Positions 25,275 through 32,709 of a stretch of DNA of 45,502 nucleotides are shown here, one piece after another (the first letter of the stretch is position 1; each line of letters starts with the position of its first letter). The DNA comes from a virus: positions 1-45,502 of the IMG/VR virus record IMGVR_UViG_3300048444_000267. One strand, given 5' to 3'. Made by a program: the position numbers and the translations under genes. The notes under the pieces were generated by a model that was given only the letters and a program-made list of their open reading frames with translations, did not search any database and had not been told where the DNA came from.

Positions 25275-26083
25275 TTTAGAACTACCTTGCCGCGGTCACT
25301 AAGTGACCTCCACGCAGGTTTCCACCATCTGTTTTTACCGTTAGAACCAGCATTCATGTCGTGGTAAGCACGGCAGTTGTATATATAAACGTCGGTAGTT
25401 GCATCACTTGTGTAGCTACCGTCTTTAGTGGCAAGGTTAAACCACAATCGTTTCACAACCCAGTTGTAATCAGCGCTGAAACCCTGCTTCCAATAATGTT
25501 GGTAGAAGTAATACTGTGTGATCGTTGATCCACTTGCAGTTCCACCATTGAAGTTGCCGTCAGTGTTCAAGGTATTTGAAGACCAGAACTTTGTACTACT
25601 GCCATTGCGTTGGACAAATTCAACCCCCCAACGTCTTAGAAAAATACAGTGCTGCTTAGCATTATTGTTGTTTGAGCTTGAATCCGTACGAGTACGGCGC
25701 ATTTCAAAACCAACACCTGTCTGTTCATAGCTTGTCCCGCAAGCAAGCCACAGCCCTTGGTTGCCGCCAACAGAAATAATGCTGGTGTGTTTGGAGCCGG
25801 TCACGCCCCAATTAGTTTTGACAGAACCTTTATTTGCGTCTTTGTTATACCACCCGGTGCCTGATGTTGAGGAACCATGGCTGTACCGCCCATACGTTGA
25901 CCAACTGGTTTTGTCCCCATGAGTAATTGTGGGAGGGCTGTTGTGATGTGTAACTCCACTGTCTATCCACTCAAACCCTCTACCGTTGCCATCATTCTTG
26001 TGGTCGCCTTCTAATGAACTTGGTTCATACTGAGAAGGGAAGTCATGCGTTGAAAAAGAAGTGTTCCCGTTTGTTCCAGCCAT
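25271..26083 (-). CDS. Tail fibre/adhesin-like protein, 270 aa
   Basis: This aromatic, Ser/Asn/Gly-rich protein (YFYQHYWKQGFSADYNWVV, YIYNCRAYHDM) looks like a receptor-binding tip. No cysteine framework or enzyme motif was seen. It is the last of three consecutive fibre-like genes that overlap or abut by a few nt, suggesting that they form one fibre complex. Its coding sequence is more A/T-rich than neighbouring head genes. Confidence 0.6.
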   Translation of the reverse strand: MAGTNGNTSFSTHDFPSQYEPSSLEGDHKNDGNGRGFEWIDSGVTHHNSPPTITHGDKTSWSTYGRYSHGSSTSGTGWYNKDANKGSVKTNWGVTGSKHTSIISVGGNQGLWLACGTSYEQTGVGFEMRRTRTDSSSNNNNAKQHCIFLRRWGVEFVQRNGSSTKFWSSNTLNTDGNFNGGTASGSTITQYYFYQHYWKQGFSADYNWVVKRLWFNLATKDGSYTSDATTDVYIYNCRAYHDMNAGSNGKNRWWKPAWRSLSDRGKVVLK

Positions 26084-27540
26084 TATTTGCCCACGTAAAT
26101 TGTATAAGTGTTGTAATTAAAGTACATTTCGCCCCTGCTCAAGTTTGGTGATGTCGAAGTACCAGAATTCATGACAGCAGTATTGGCAGGTTTTTCCCAT
26201 TTGAGACCATAACTGGAATCGTAGGCTAAGTATTTTCCAGAAGAGCCCCAACTATTGGCTGCTCTGATTCCTCTTATTCCGTAGGTTTTATCCCATCTAA
26301 GTGCGTTGTAAGCATCAGTTGTGCTATAGCCTAAATAACTTAACTTGTTATCGTCGCCAAGACCTACTCTGGTTGAACCATCGTATTGAAGGTTGCCTTT
26401 AATACTGCAGGAGCCGGTGCCGTTGATGGTGCCATTGACCTTTAATGTGCCACCAGTATTCAGATAGCTGTTTGTGCTCGTGACATACAAGCTATTCGAG
26501 TACTCAGTGCCATTAGATTTTTTCGATGCAAATGCAATCTTTGGGCTGTCTGTATCAGTGCTATCAGGCATATCGCCATGATCACCCATTTGCAAATCGC
26601 CAGTCATCGTGTCGCCAGTAATCATGACGAAACCGCTGGCCTCGCCACCTGAAGGGGCATGAAAGACCTTGAAACGGCAAAGCTCCCCAGGCCCTACGGC
26701 CGTCGTGTCTTCATTCGTGCGGACGAATTCAACGTCAACAACCCAGAACGAAGTAGCGCCTTGCGTTTCATCGTGCGCTTTGCCTTTGACTTCATATAGG
26801 CCAAACTCTGGAGACCCATCAACAAAGATCTCTAACAGCTCGCCATCATCAATGTCGGCAAAGCCATGCGATACGCCATCAGCGTCAATCTCGTTGAACC
26901 AGATTGACTTAACGCTTTTGAATAGCCCGGTAGGACTGCCACTGCCAAAGTCAGCGTCATACATGGTGAACTGACCTGGCTGGGCCACAGTTCCAACCGC
27001 CGTGAACGCCCACTTGCCGCGTTCAACAGACGGGGCAATGGCGTCAATTTCTTCCTCTAGCTCAATGATTTCGTTTTGAAGGAAGCTGACCTCTGTGCAT
27101 AGCTTTCGCGTCTTGGAGAACGTGCAGAACTCACCAACAGCAGGCTGCGGGCCGTCCTTGATAAAGAAGGTGACCCACTTATCGCTGACAACTACCTGAT
27201 CGATCTCAAACGGGCCTGCCTCGTTGATGTAATAGCTTGCGCCATCAACAAAAAACCCATCCTTTGGTGGCTTGGTCCAGTACTTAACGCCCTGATCGCC
27301 CCCGAAGTCGTAGGTAGCCATGCTGTGGCCTTTTGTTACCTCAACTGTTTGGTAGTCAGCTACAACCTCGAAGAACTCAGCGCAGACGTGATCCTTTAGC
27401 TGCGGGTCAAAGTCTTCGCCTTCCTCAGCCTTAAACGTTTTGACTTGCCACTTGCTGTCATCAGCATCCCAGGCGTAGCTGATGCCGTTTTTGCCAGTGA
27501 ACTCGGGTGTGACTTGAGGATCGGGGAAAGTGAAAGGCAT
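26083..27540 (-). CDS. Tail fibre/structural protein, 485 aa
   Basis: The N terminus (FTGKNGISYAWDADDSKWQV) resembles a cyanophage structural-protein opening. The middle is acidic with a short coiled stretch (LQNEIIELEEEIDAI). After about residue 320, MITGDTMTGDLQMGDHGDMP is the phage tail-repeat type of fibre shaft, followed by beta-rich tip repeats. It lies between the collagen-like fibre and the 270-aa adhesin-like gene, overlapping the latter by 1 nt. Confidence 0.65.
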   Translation of the reverse strand: MPFTFPDPQVTPEFTGKNGISYAWDADDSKWQVKTFKAEEGEDFDPQLKDHVCAEFFEVVADYQTVEVTKGHSMATYDFGGDQGVKYWTKPPKDGFFVDGASYYINEAGPFEIDQVVVSDKWVTFFIKDGPQPAVGEFCTFSKTRKLCTEVSFLQNEIIELEEEIDAIAPSVERGKWAFTAVGTVAQPGQFTMYDADFGSGSPTGLFKSVKSIWFNEIDADGVSHGFADIDDGELLEIFVDGSPEFGLYEVKGKAHDETQGATSFWVVDVEFVRTNEDTTAVGPGELCRFKVFHAPSGGEASGFVMITGDTMTGDLQMGDHGDMPDSTDTDSPKIAFASKKSNGTEYSNSLYVTSTNSYLNTGGTLKVNGTINGTGSCSIKGNLQYDGSTRVGLGDDNKLSYLGYSTTDAYNALRWDKTYGIRGIRAANSWGSSGKYLAYDSSYGLKWEKPANTAVMNSGTSTSPNLSRGEMYFNYNTYTIYVGK

Positions 27541-27542
27541 GA

Positions 27543-29717
27543 TCAGAAAAGTCCTGAGATTGTGATGTAGTAAGGCCCCGCGCCATTAACGAAGTTGCCT
27601 CCATTCAATGCAGTCTTGGAAGAGACATAGCAAAGAGCATGGTCAGGATGAAAATCAATCCTGCTAATAGTGCCTGTTACTTTCATTTTCCATGCGTTAT
27701 TTGATACTTCCCAAATAGTGAAAGGTATTTTGTCGTTATACCTTACGTCTTCACGGAGCGTATTAGTTCCCCAAGCGATGCCATCTCTATCTGTAGTGGA
27801 AAGCTCTAAGTGCTGATTATTGGTATTGTTATTTGTCCACCATTGAAAATACCCATTCGGTAAATTAACTATGCTGAGAAAAAACTTAAGGCCAGGTGGT
27901 CTAGATGCGGAGATGCCAAAACCACTGCCGCCACTAGGCTTAGCATCTACATAAGCTTTTGTTGCTGCGTGATGTGATTGGGTGGGCTCTTTGAGGTTGT
28001 AAACGCCAAGCTCGCCAGCCTTGATTTGTAGCAGCGTTTTATTGCTGCCTGAAGCGTTCTGCTGTCTAACTTTCCAGTCAGTGTCATTAGCAAGATCAGA
28101 GGCTCCAGAATTGTTTAGTTTTCCTGCCAGACCTGTATCGACGTAGTCCTTGCTGACGCCCGCCTCGTTCTGCGGGTAGATATAAACCTCCTGAGTTTGA
28201 TCTACTTCAAAGTCGTTAGTGCCGCTCAGGTATTCAACAGTCAGGGCATTTGAATCGCCGGACAAGATCCGGTAACGACTTACTTCACCAACATTTGCCA
28301 GCGCTACCGCTTGAACCAACTCAACGATGTCACCAACATTGCATGGCTTGATTGGCTGCCCGTTCAAGTCAAACGGCGCAAAGCTCATTGCCTGCACATC
28401 CGCTGCAACAGCGTTGTTGACATACAGCTCCCCATTACGCCCAGCCGCACCAATGTTGGTTGCCGTAATTTTGTATCGGGCAACGCTGCCCTTGGTGACT
28501 TGCAATTCTTCAAGAGCAAGCTCAATTTTGCGTTGTTCAATTTCACCCGCCTGCACGCGGTCGAGCAAATCGTTTTGAACAACCAACGCAGCATCAATCG
28601 TGGCATTGATGCCATCAAGGCTTACAGGCGGCGCAGCAGGCACCCATGCCCCACCTTCATAGATGTAAAGGGTCAGTTCATCGTCTTCAGTGTCAAACCA
28701 AAGCGAACCGGTCTGTGGCGTCAGCGGTGGCTTGTCCTGAACACTGACAATCCCGCCGTTGACGTTGATCCACTGCTTCTTAGGCGCGTTGTACTTGTAG
28801 GTGACCTGAGTAAGCGGGTTGATCCACTCCTCGCCATCAACAGCCTTCGGATAAACAACCGGCACTGATGCAGCCTGAGTGCCAGGCACCCCGGTCACAC
28901 CAGGGATGCAAATCACCCAAACGATTTTCTTGCTTGAATCTTTGGTCGCTACATAAAGCGCCAGCTGATCGCTATCAAACCAAAGGTCACCAGGCCTGAC
29001 TGGTTTGTTGTTGTTGCCGTTATCTGGCGGGTCAAGATCAATGATGACCGGCGGTACATCAACACCACCGCCACCACTCCCACTGCCACCAACAGCAGTT
29101 TGTTGTTGACCAAGCTGCGAAACACGCAGTTCAGCAAGCTTTGTCCAGCTGCCTGAGGCTTTCTTGTAAAAGCCAAAGCCAGCTGATGACAGATCAATCC
29201 AGTGGTCGGCATCTACGCCATCTTCCTGCGCAGGCGGACGAGGCCCAGACAAAACTGCAGCGCCGTCCACGCCTGACTGACCAGGAAGGCCAACAGGACC
29301 GCGCTCACCAGTCGCACCCACAGGCCCCACAACGCGGCCAACGTCAATAACCGAGCCATCAGTAAGGCCTAGGAGAAGGTGACCGTTTGAGTTGACAATG
29401 CCCGTGTCTACTGATGTTCCAGGGGTGCCGGGAAGACCGTCGCGACCGTCCAGGCCCGACTTTCCGTTTCGGCCAGGGCTTCCCGCAGGGCCAGGCTCAC
29501 CCTTTGGTCCTTGTGCACCAGCCGGACCAACTGCGCCGTCTTGAGCAGCGGGGAGCGCGATCCTTTTGAAATTGCCATCCGTAAGGCGAAGGGTGAAGCC
29601 AGTGTCATCAAATTGCTCAATGGCTGAGATCCCAACCCCAGCAGGGCCAGGCTCTCCCTTTTGCTTTTGTTGAGCCTTTTCGACAAGCTCTAGAAGTTCT
29701 AGGTCTGACATAGCCAT
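27543..29717 (-). CDS. Collagen-like tail fibre, 724 aa
   Basis: After a short helix (SDLELLELVEKAQQKQ) come Gly-X-Y collagen-like runs at residues about 20-30, 62-100 and 130-155 (PAGAQGPKGEPGPAGSPGRN, GERGPVGLPGQSGVDG). The middle repeats the phrase GSLWFDTEDDELTLYIYEGG and similar, a fibre module. The C-terminal part has NLKEPTQSHHAATKAYVDAK, a typical tail-fibre repeat. It ends ITISGLF. It overlaps the portal gene stop by 1 nt. It is probably a long, flexible host-contact fibre. Confidence 0.72.
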   Translation of the reverse strand: MAMSDLELLELVEKAQQKQKGEPGPAGVGISAIEQFDDTGFTLRLTDGNFKRIALPAAQDGAVGPAGAQGPKGEPGPAGSPGRNGKSGLDGRDGLPGTPGTSVDTGIVNSNGHLLLGLTDGSVIDVGRVVGPVGATGERGPVGLPGQSGVDGAAVLSGPRPPAQEDGVDADHWIDLSSAGFGFYKKASGSWTKLAELRVSQLGQQQTAVGGSGSGGGGVDVPPVIIDLDPPDNGNNNKPVRPGDLWFDSDQLALYVATKDSSKKIVWVICIPGVTGVPGTQAASVPVVYPKAVDGEEWINPLTQVTYKYNAPKKQWINVNGGIVSVQDKPPLTPQTGSLWFDTEDDELTLYIYEGGAWVPAAPPVSLDGINATIDAALVVQNDLLDRVQAGEIEQRKIELALEELQVTKGSVARYKITATNIGAAGRNGELYVNNAVAADVQAMSFAPFDLNGQPIKPCNVGDIVELVQAVALANVGEVSRYRILSGDSNALTVEYLSGTNDFEVDQTQEVYIYPQNEAGVSKDYVDTGLAGKLNNSGASDLANDTDWKVRQQNASGSNKTLLQIKAGELGVYNLKEPTQSHHAATKAYVDAKPSGGSGFGISASRPPGLKFFLSIVNLPNGYFQWWTNNNTNNQHLELSTTDRDGIAWGTNTLREDVRYNDKIPFTIWEVSNNAWKMKVTGTISRIDFHPDHALCYVSSKTALNGGNFVNGAGPYYITISGLF

Positions 29718-31330
29718 CAGTTAGTGCCCTCGTCAGACTCAGAATCTTCAGCCAGTCTACGCAACCTTTTCAGCACCTCTTGGCGAATTTCACTGTCACC
29801 GCCTTCCTCATCGGGGGGTGCATCACCACCGGCTTCTATCTCCTCTTCGGGAACATTGCCGCCAGCGGCGGATAGATCAAGACCAGCAAGCTTGTCCTGT
29901 TCGATCAGCTCAATCTCAGCGTCGATGTCCATCTCTTCGCTAAGCACTTCACCGCGCTGCAGTGTGCTCAGAAGCGTCTCATGACTGATCGCGCCGTTAG
30001 TCCAGAGGTTCAGGTATTGCTGCACCTGAGCGCCATCTAGCTGCTGCAGATCGAAGTCACGCGCGATAGCAACGATTGGCGTCTCAATGCCAACGAATGC
30101 CCCTGCCATATCGATGGCATTCTGCAGGCAACGTTCTAGGTCTTGCGCCACGACCGACAACATGGAGTCCGAATCGCTCCGGTCCATTGCCTTAGCTGCT
30201 GCAGTCTCAGCGGCAAAGGTCTGATTGAAAAGCGTGGAGATGCCTAAGCCTCTCATCTGCTGCTCAATCTCGGTGATGAATGCTTGCTGGGCTGCGAAGG
30301 CTTGGCTTGCAGGCTCGACATACTTGCAATCCGAATCTGGCCCCATGACAAGAGCAGAGTTGGCACTTAAAGCAATCTCGTTGTCGGTGTCATCCCATCC
30401 GGTCAGGACAAGGATTGGCATTGCCGCAACGTGAAGCGAAAATTGCTGATCGGCCTGCCTCTGACTGTGCAATATGTTCAGCGAGGCAATAGGCAGCAGC
30501 GGCGGCTTACTCATTAGCTCGCTCACCTTGTTGCTGTAGGTCACCGCCAAAGGGATGACAGGCAGGCTGGTCTCGCCACTTTGATGCTGATACCAACCGC
30601 CCTCACCTTTACGCCAAATTGACCACGAACCCTGTTCAAGGATCCGAATCTGCCTGATTGTTTGCTCGCCAAATAGACCTAGCGGCTCGGTGACATATTC
30701 ATTGATTCTGATTTGGTTGATCGGTGCCAAGGGCGAGTCAGCTTCCTTGCGAAAGCCAAGGATTTGATCAGCCCTGACTTCCAGCAAATAAGGCCGCAGC
30801 CCTAGCTGACGTTCAACCTGCAAGTTCGGTGCCGGCTCGGTGCTCGGATAATCCACGAGCACAGCGCTGTGGCCTAGAAGCAAGCTATTAAGGACAACAC
30901 GACGGGCAAACGCGTCAAGATCAGTGCCGTAGCCGTCAACGTCTTTGACCCAAGAAGTAAAAAATTCATCAACCTCGCCGCCCTCTTCTCGCGGTTGCAA
31001 TTGAATGGGCTTGCGCATGATTAGCCCGGCTGCCTGCTCAGCGATGCGCGTCAAAAACGGCGACAGGACGGCATGGCTTACACGGCGCTTCCAGGCCTCA
31101 GGTGTTTCTTTTTGCTCTTGCGGCAGAAGTGTTGCAGCGTTCTCCCTAAACGCCTGAGTGCCGCCCATGCAGACAAGCATTGGCTGCCAGCTTTCACTTT
31201 GCTGCAGGTAAGCACCCGACAGCCAGCTGGGGTCATTTCCTGCCTTGGTGTCTTCGTTCGGTATCTCGTCCGGCGGACCATTGCCGGGTGAAAAGACGCC
31301 TGATGGATACGGGCGGGAAGTATCAGCCAA
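29717..31330 (-). CDS. Portal protein (DUF4055-type), 537 aa
   Basis: This protein forms the DNA gate of the capsid. The N-terminal part contains CMGGTQAFRENAATLLPQEQ and RVSHAVLSPFLTRIAEQAAG followed by LIMRKPI, the pattern of DUF4055 phage portal proteins. The helical C-terminal part is acidic (PEEEIEAGGDAPPDEEGGDS). The start is TTG at 31330, with GAAGGA upstream and a GGCAACTTAG motif 29 nt before it. The nblA gene runs divergently from this start. Three fibre genes follow instead of the usual head gene. Confidence 0.82.
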   Translation of the reverse strand: MADTSRPYPSGVFSPGNGPPDEIPNEDTKAGNDPSWLSGAYLQQSESWQPMLVCMGGTQAFRENAATLLPQEQKETPEAWKRRVSHAVLSPFLTRIAEQAAGLIMRKPIQLQPREEGGEVDEFFTSWVKDVDGYGTDLDAFARRVVLNSLLLGHSAVLVDYPSTEPAPNLQVERQLGLRPYLLEVRADQILGFRKEADSPLAPINQIRINEYVTEPLGLFGEQTIRQIRILEQGSWSIWRKGEGGWYQHQSGETSLPVIPLAVTYSNKVSELMSKPPLLPIASLNILHSQRQADQQFSLHVAAMPILVLTGWDDTDNEIALSANSALVMGPDSDCKYVEPASQAFAAQQAFITEIEQQMRGLGISTLFNQTFAAETAAAKAMDRSDSDSMLSVVAQDLERCLQNAIDMAGAFVGIETPIVAIARDFDLQQLDGAQVQQYLNLWTNGAISHETLLSTLQRGEVLSEEMDIDAEIELIEQDKLAGLDLSAAGGNVPEEEIEAGGDAPPDEEGGDSEIRQEVLKRLRRLAEDSESDEGTN

Positions 31331-31359
31331 GGCGCTACGAATCCTTCATTAACCTGATT

Positions 31360-31369
31360 CTAAGTTGCC
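31360..31369 (-). promoter_or_regulatory. Late-gene boundary motif GGCAACTTAG
   Basis: This sense-strand copy of GGCAANYTAG lies 29 nt upstream of the portal TTG start. If nblA starts at 31378 the motif lies just upstream of it on the other strand. It is a possible late promoter for the portal-fibre-head operon. Confidence 0.5.
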
Positions 31370-31377
31370 TTCTCAAA

Positions 31378-31563
31378 GTGACTGATCGCTATGGCTTGTC
31401 CCGGGAATTCTCTTTAAGGCAGTTTGAGATGCAAATCATGAAGTGCGAAGACGTTTACGCACTCCAGGAAACGTGCGTCCGGTTGTTCAGCCAGACGATC
31501 AGCCAAAGGGTCATTTATGAGCAGCTACTCAGGGACTGCAACCGCCTCCCCCCTTCGAGCTGA
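31378..31563 (+). CDS. nblA: NblA-like phycobilisome degradation adaptor
   Basis: NblA delivers phycobilisome proteins to the Clp protease and causes antenna breakdown. The predicted 61-residue protein contains LSREFSLRQFEMQIMKCEDV and later RVIYEQLLRDC. This matches the NblA pattern (LSxEQxFxLRxFExQ...L...Y..LL) in order and spacing, and its length is typical (54-65 aa). The GTG at 31378 is chosen for length; an in-frame ATG at 31303 would add 25 residues and overlap the portal start. It is alone on the + strand, divergent from portal, with its 3' end overlapping the HNH gene end by 39 bp. Phage-encoded NblA is known from cyanophages such as Ma-LMM01. It implies a host with phycobilisomes, so not Prochlorococcus. 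Confidence 0.8.
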   Translation: MTDRYGLSREFSLRQFEMQIMKCEDVYALQETCVRLFSQTISQRVIYEQLLRDCNRLPPSS

Positions 31564-32061
31564 CGCATTGGCCCTGTAACGCGCCCCATTGGCCTGCCAG
31601 TTCGCCTTGGTAGCGGCGTTATGTATTGATCGGCCCTCTTGGTAGCCACGCGCCGTTGGCGTCGTTAAAGCTCGTTCAATTGACCAACCACGCCGAAGCC
31701 TTTCGCTGAGGGATTTTGGATTTAGATCCAGCTCTTTTGCCCAGCCCTTAATGGTCAGTTCCCTGCCACCCCAGGCGATGTAGCGATTCCGACTGGTGTT
31801 TTCGTTCTGCTGTTCCTGCGTTGCCCAGCGACAATTCTCAGGCGTGTAATCACCGTCATTGTCGCGACGATCAATGGACATTCCGACGGGCGGATGACCC
31901 ATGTCCTCCAAGAAATTAAAGATGCTGTTCCAACGTCTGCAGACTTGAATTCCCCTGCCGCCGTAATGGGAATAAACAGGACATTCAGGGTTGTAGCAGC
32001 GTGCGTGCATGGACTTCCAGGCGTTGTAGACCCTCGTCCCAGCCAATCCATGGTCTTCCAT
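31525..32061 (-). CDS. HNH endonuclease, 178 aa
   Basis: Residues about 8-90 match a well-known phage HNH family: VYNAWKSMHARCYNP, SHYGGRGIQVCRRW, then NFLEDMGHPPVGMSIDRRDN and YTPENCRWATQEQQ. The second half contains an HTH-like region (TIKGWAKELDLNPKSLSERL), probably for target binding. It is probably a selfish free-standing endonuclease. It lies between the packaging operon and the portal gene, next to nblA, where such genes commonly insert. A motif like ATRCGYMTACGYAG lies on the minus strand just upstream (32073-32086). Confidence 0.85.
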   Translation of the reverse strand: MEDHGLAGTRVYNAWKSMHARCYNPECPVYSHYGGRGIQVCRRWNSIFNFLEDMGHPPVGMSIDRRDNDGDYTPENCRWATQEQQNENTSRNRYIAWGGRELTIKGWAKELDLNPKSLSERLRRGWSIERALTTPTARGYQEGRSIHNAATKANWQANGARYRANASARRGEAVAVPE

Positions 32062-32134
32062 TTCTCCATGTTAGTACGCAGGCGTAATAACGCAAGGCGG
32101 AGTACCTGTGGTTGCCACAGTTGGGCGAACCCCC

Positions 32135-32338
32135 TTAGGCGCTGTGCTTCAAACCCGGAAAATGCCTGCCCTGACGCTTGTTTGTGCGCTTTGAGCCTGC
32201 CTTGTGCTGGCGCTTCTCTTTGGACCGCTGGACGGCTTTCTGGACGGCTTCAAGCCTTCCGGGTGAATCCTGCACCCCAGACCACATCAAAATCGACGAC
32301 CAATCCATAGTTGCGACATTGCGCCTGCTTAGGGACAT
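32135..32338 (-). CDS. Small basic protein, 67 aa (uncertain)
   Basis: The frame encodes MSLSRRNVATMDWSSILM followed by a Lys/Arg/Gln-rich helix (QKAVQRSKEKRQHKAGSKRT). The amino-acid pattern looks plausible for a nucleic-acid-binding protein. No clear ribosome binding site was seen, and the start could be the GTG at 32359 or the ATG at 32308. It lies between the back-to-back terminators and the HNH gene. Confidence 0.4.
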   Translation of the reverse strand: MSLSRRNVATMDWSSILMWSGVQDSPGRLEAVQKAVQRSKEKRQHKAGSKRTNKRQGRHFPGLKHSA

Positions 32339-32368
32339 TGTGACTGGGAGAGAAGACACCCCCAGCCA

Positions 32369-32402
32369 AGCCGCCTGCCGTCCCCACGGGCGGCTCTTTT
32401 TT
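32369..32402 (+). terminator. Rho-independent terminator (plus strand)
   Basis: AGCCGCC and GGCGGCT (32369-32375 and 32389-32395) form a 7-bp stem with a 13-nt loop, followed by CTTTTTT. It would stop + strand transcripts. The only + strand gene in reach upstream is nblA at 31378, whose transcript would have to run antisense to the HNH gene. Confidence 0.7.
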
Positions 32403-32412
32403 ATGCCAACAA

Positions 32413-32437
32413 CAAAGCCCCCGGGCGTCCCCGGAGG
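32413..32437 (-). terminator. Terminator of the packaging operon (minus strand)
   Basis: On the minus strand AGCCTCCGG and CCGGGGGCT pair with one mismatch around a short loop, followed by TTGTTGTT. It lies 13 bp after the stop of the 55-aa gene. With the + strand terminator next to it, it isolates the packaging operon from the nblA/HNH island. Confidence 0.6.
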
Positions 32438-32450
32438 CTCTGAGGGCGGG

Positions 32451-32618
32451 TTAGGCCAATGTGACCATTCCGGTCGGTGGGTCGCTATGGCGGGCCAGGG
32501 GTACTGGGTGGCCTAGCAACACGGACAACGGTCCAGGGGCACTGATGCGGCCGTCCGATGCAATCACTGTAGATACGACAAAGCCGCCCGTAAAGGCGGC
32601 TCTGCGTTTGAAGCTCAT
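32451..32618 (-). CDS. Small protein, 55 aa
   Basis: This frame starts at 32618 (MSFKRRAAFTGGFVVSTVIA) and ends GMVTLA just before a terminator. The N terminus is basic followed by a short hydrophobic stretch; the middle is Pro-rich. It would be the last gene of the packaging operon, 91 bp after the terminase gene. Codon choice looks coding. No family is recognised. Confidence 0.5.
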   Translation of the reverse strand: MSFKRRAAFTGGFVVSTVIASDGRISAPGPLSVLLGHPVPLARHSDPPTGMVTLA

Positions 32619-32709
32619 CAGCCCGCCCAATTAACAAGCCAAAGACTTGGGGCAGTACGACTGTTCAAGGGCTGCCCGACTTTCGGCAGTACAGCACGCC
32701 TCAATGCAC

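Noticed and set aside
25282-25291. GGCAAGGTAG as a tenth late-gene motif
   Set aside because: It departs from the NY positions of the other nine, lies inside the preceding gene's end, and is only 7 nt from the start, so it is counted only as a near-match.
31303-31377. Longer nblA reading frame starting at ATG 31303
   Set aside because: Kept only as an alternative. It adds 25 residues not found in NblA proteins and overlaps the portal start on the other strand.
32582-32601. Hairpin AGCCGCC/GGCGGCT as a second terminator after terL
   Set aside because: It has no following T-run and lies inside the probable 55-aa gene at 32451-32618.
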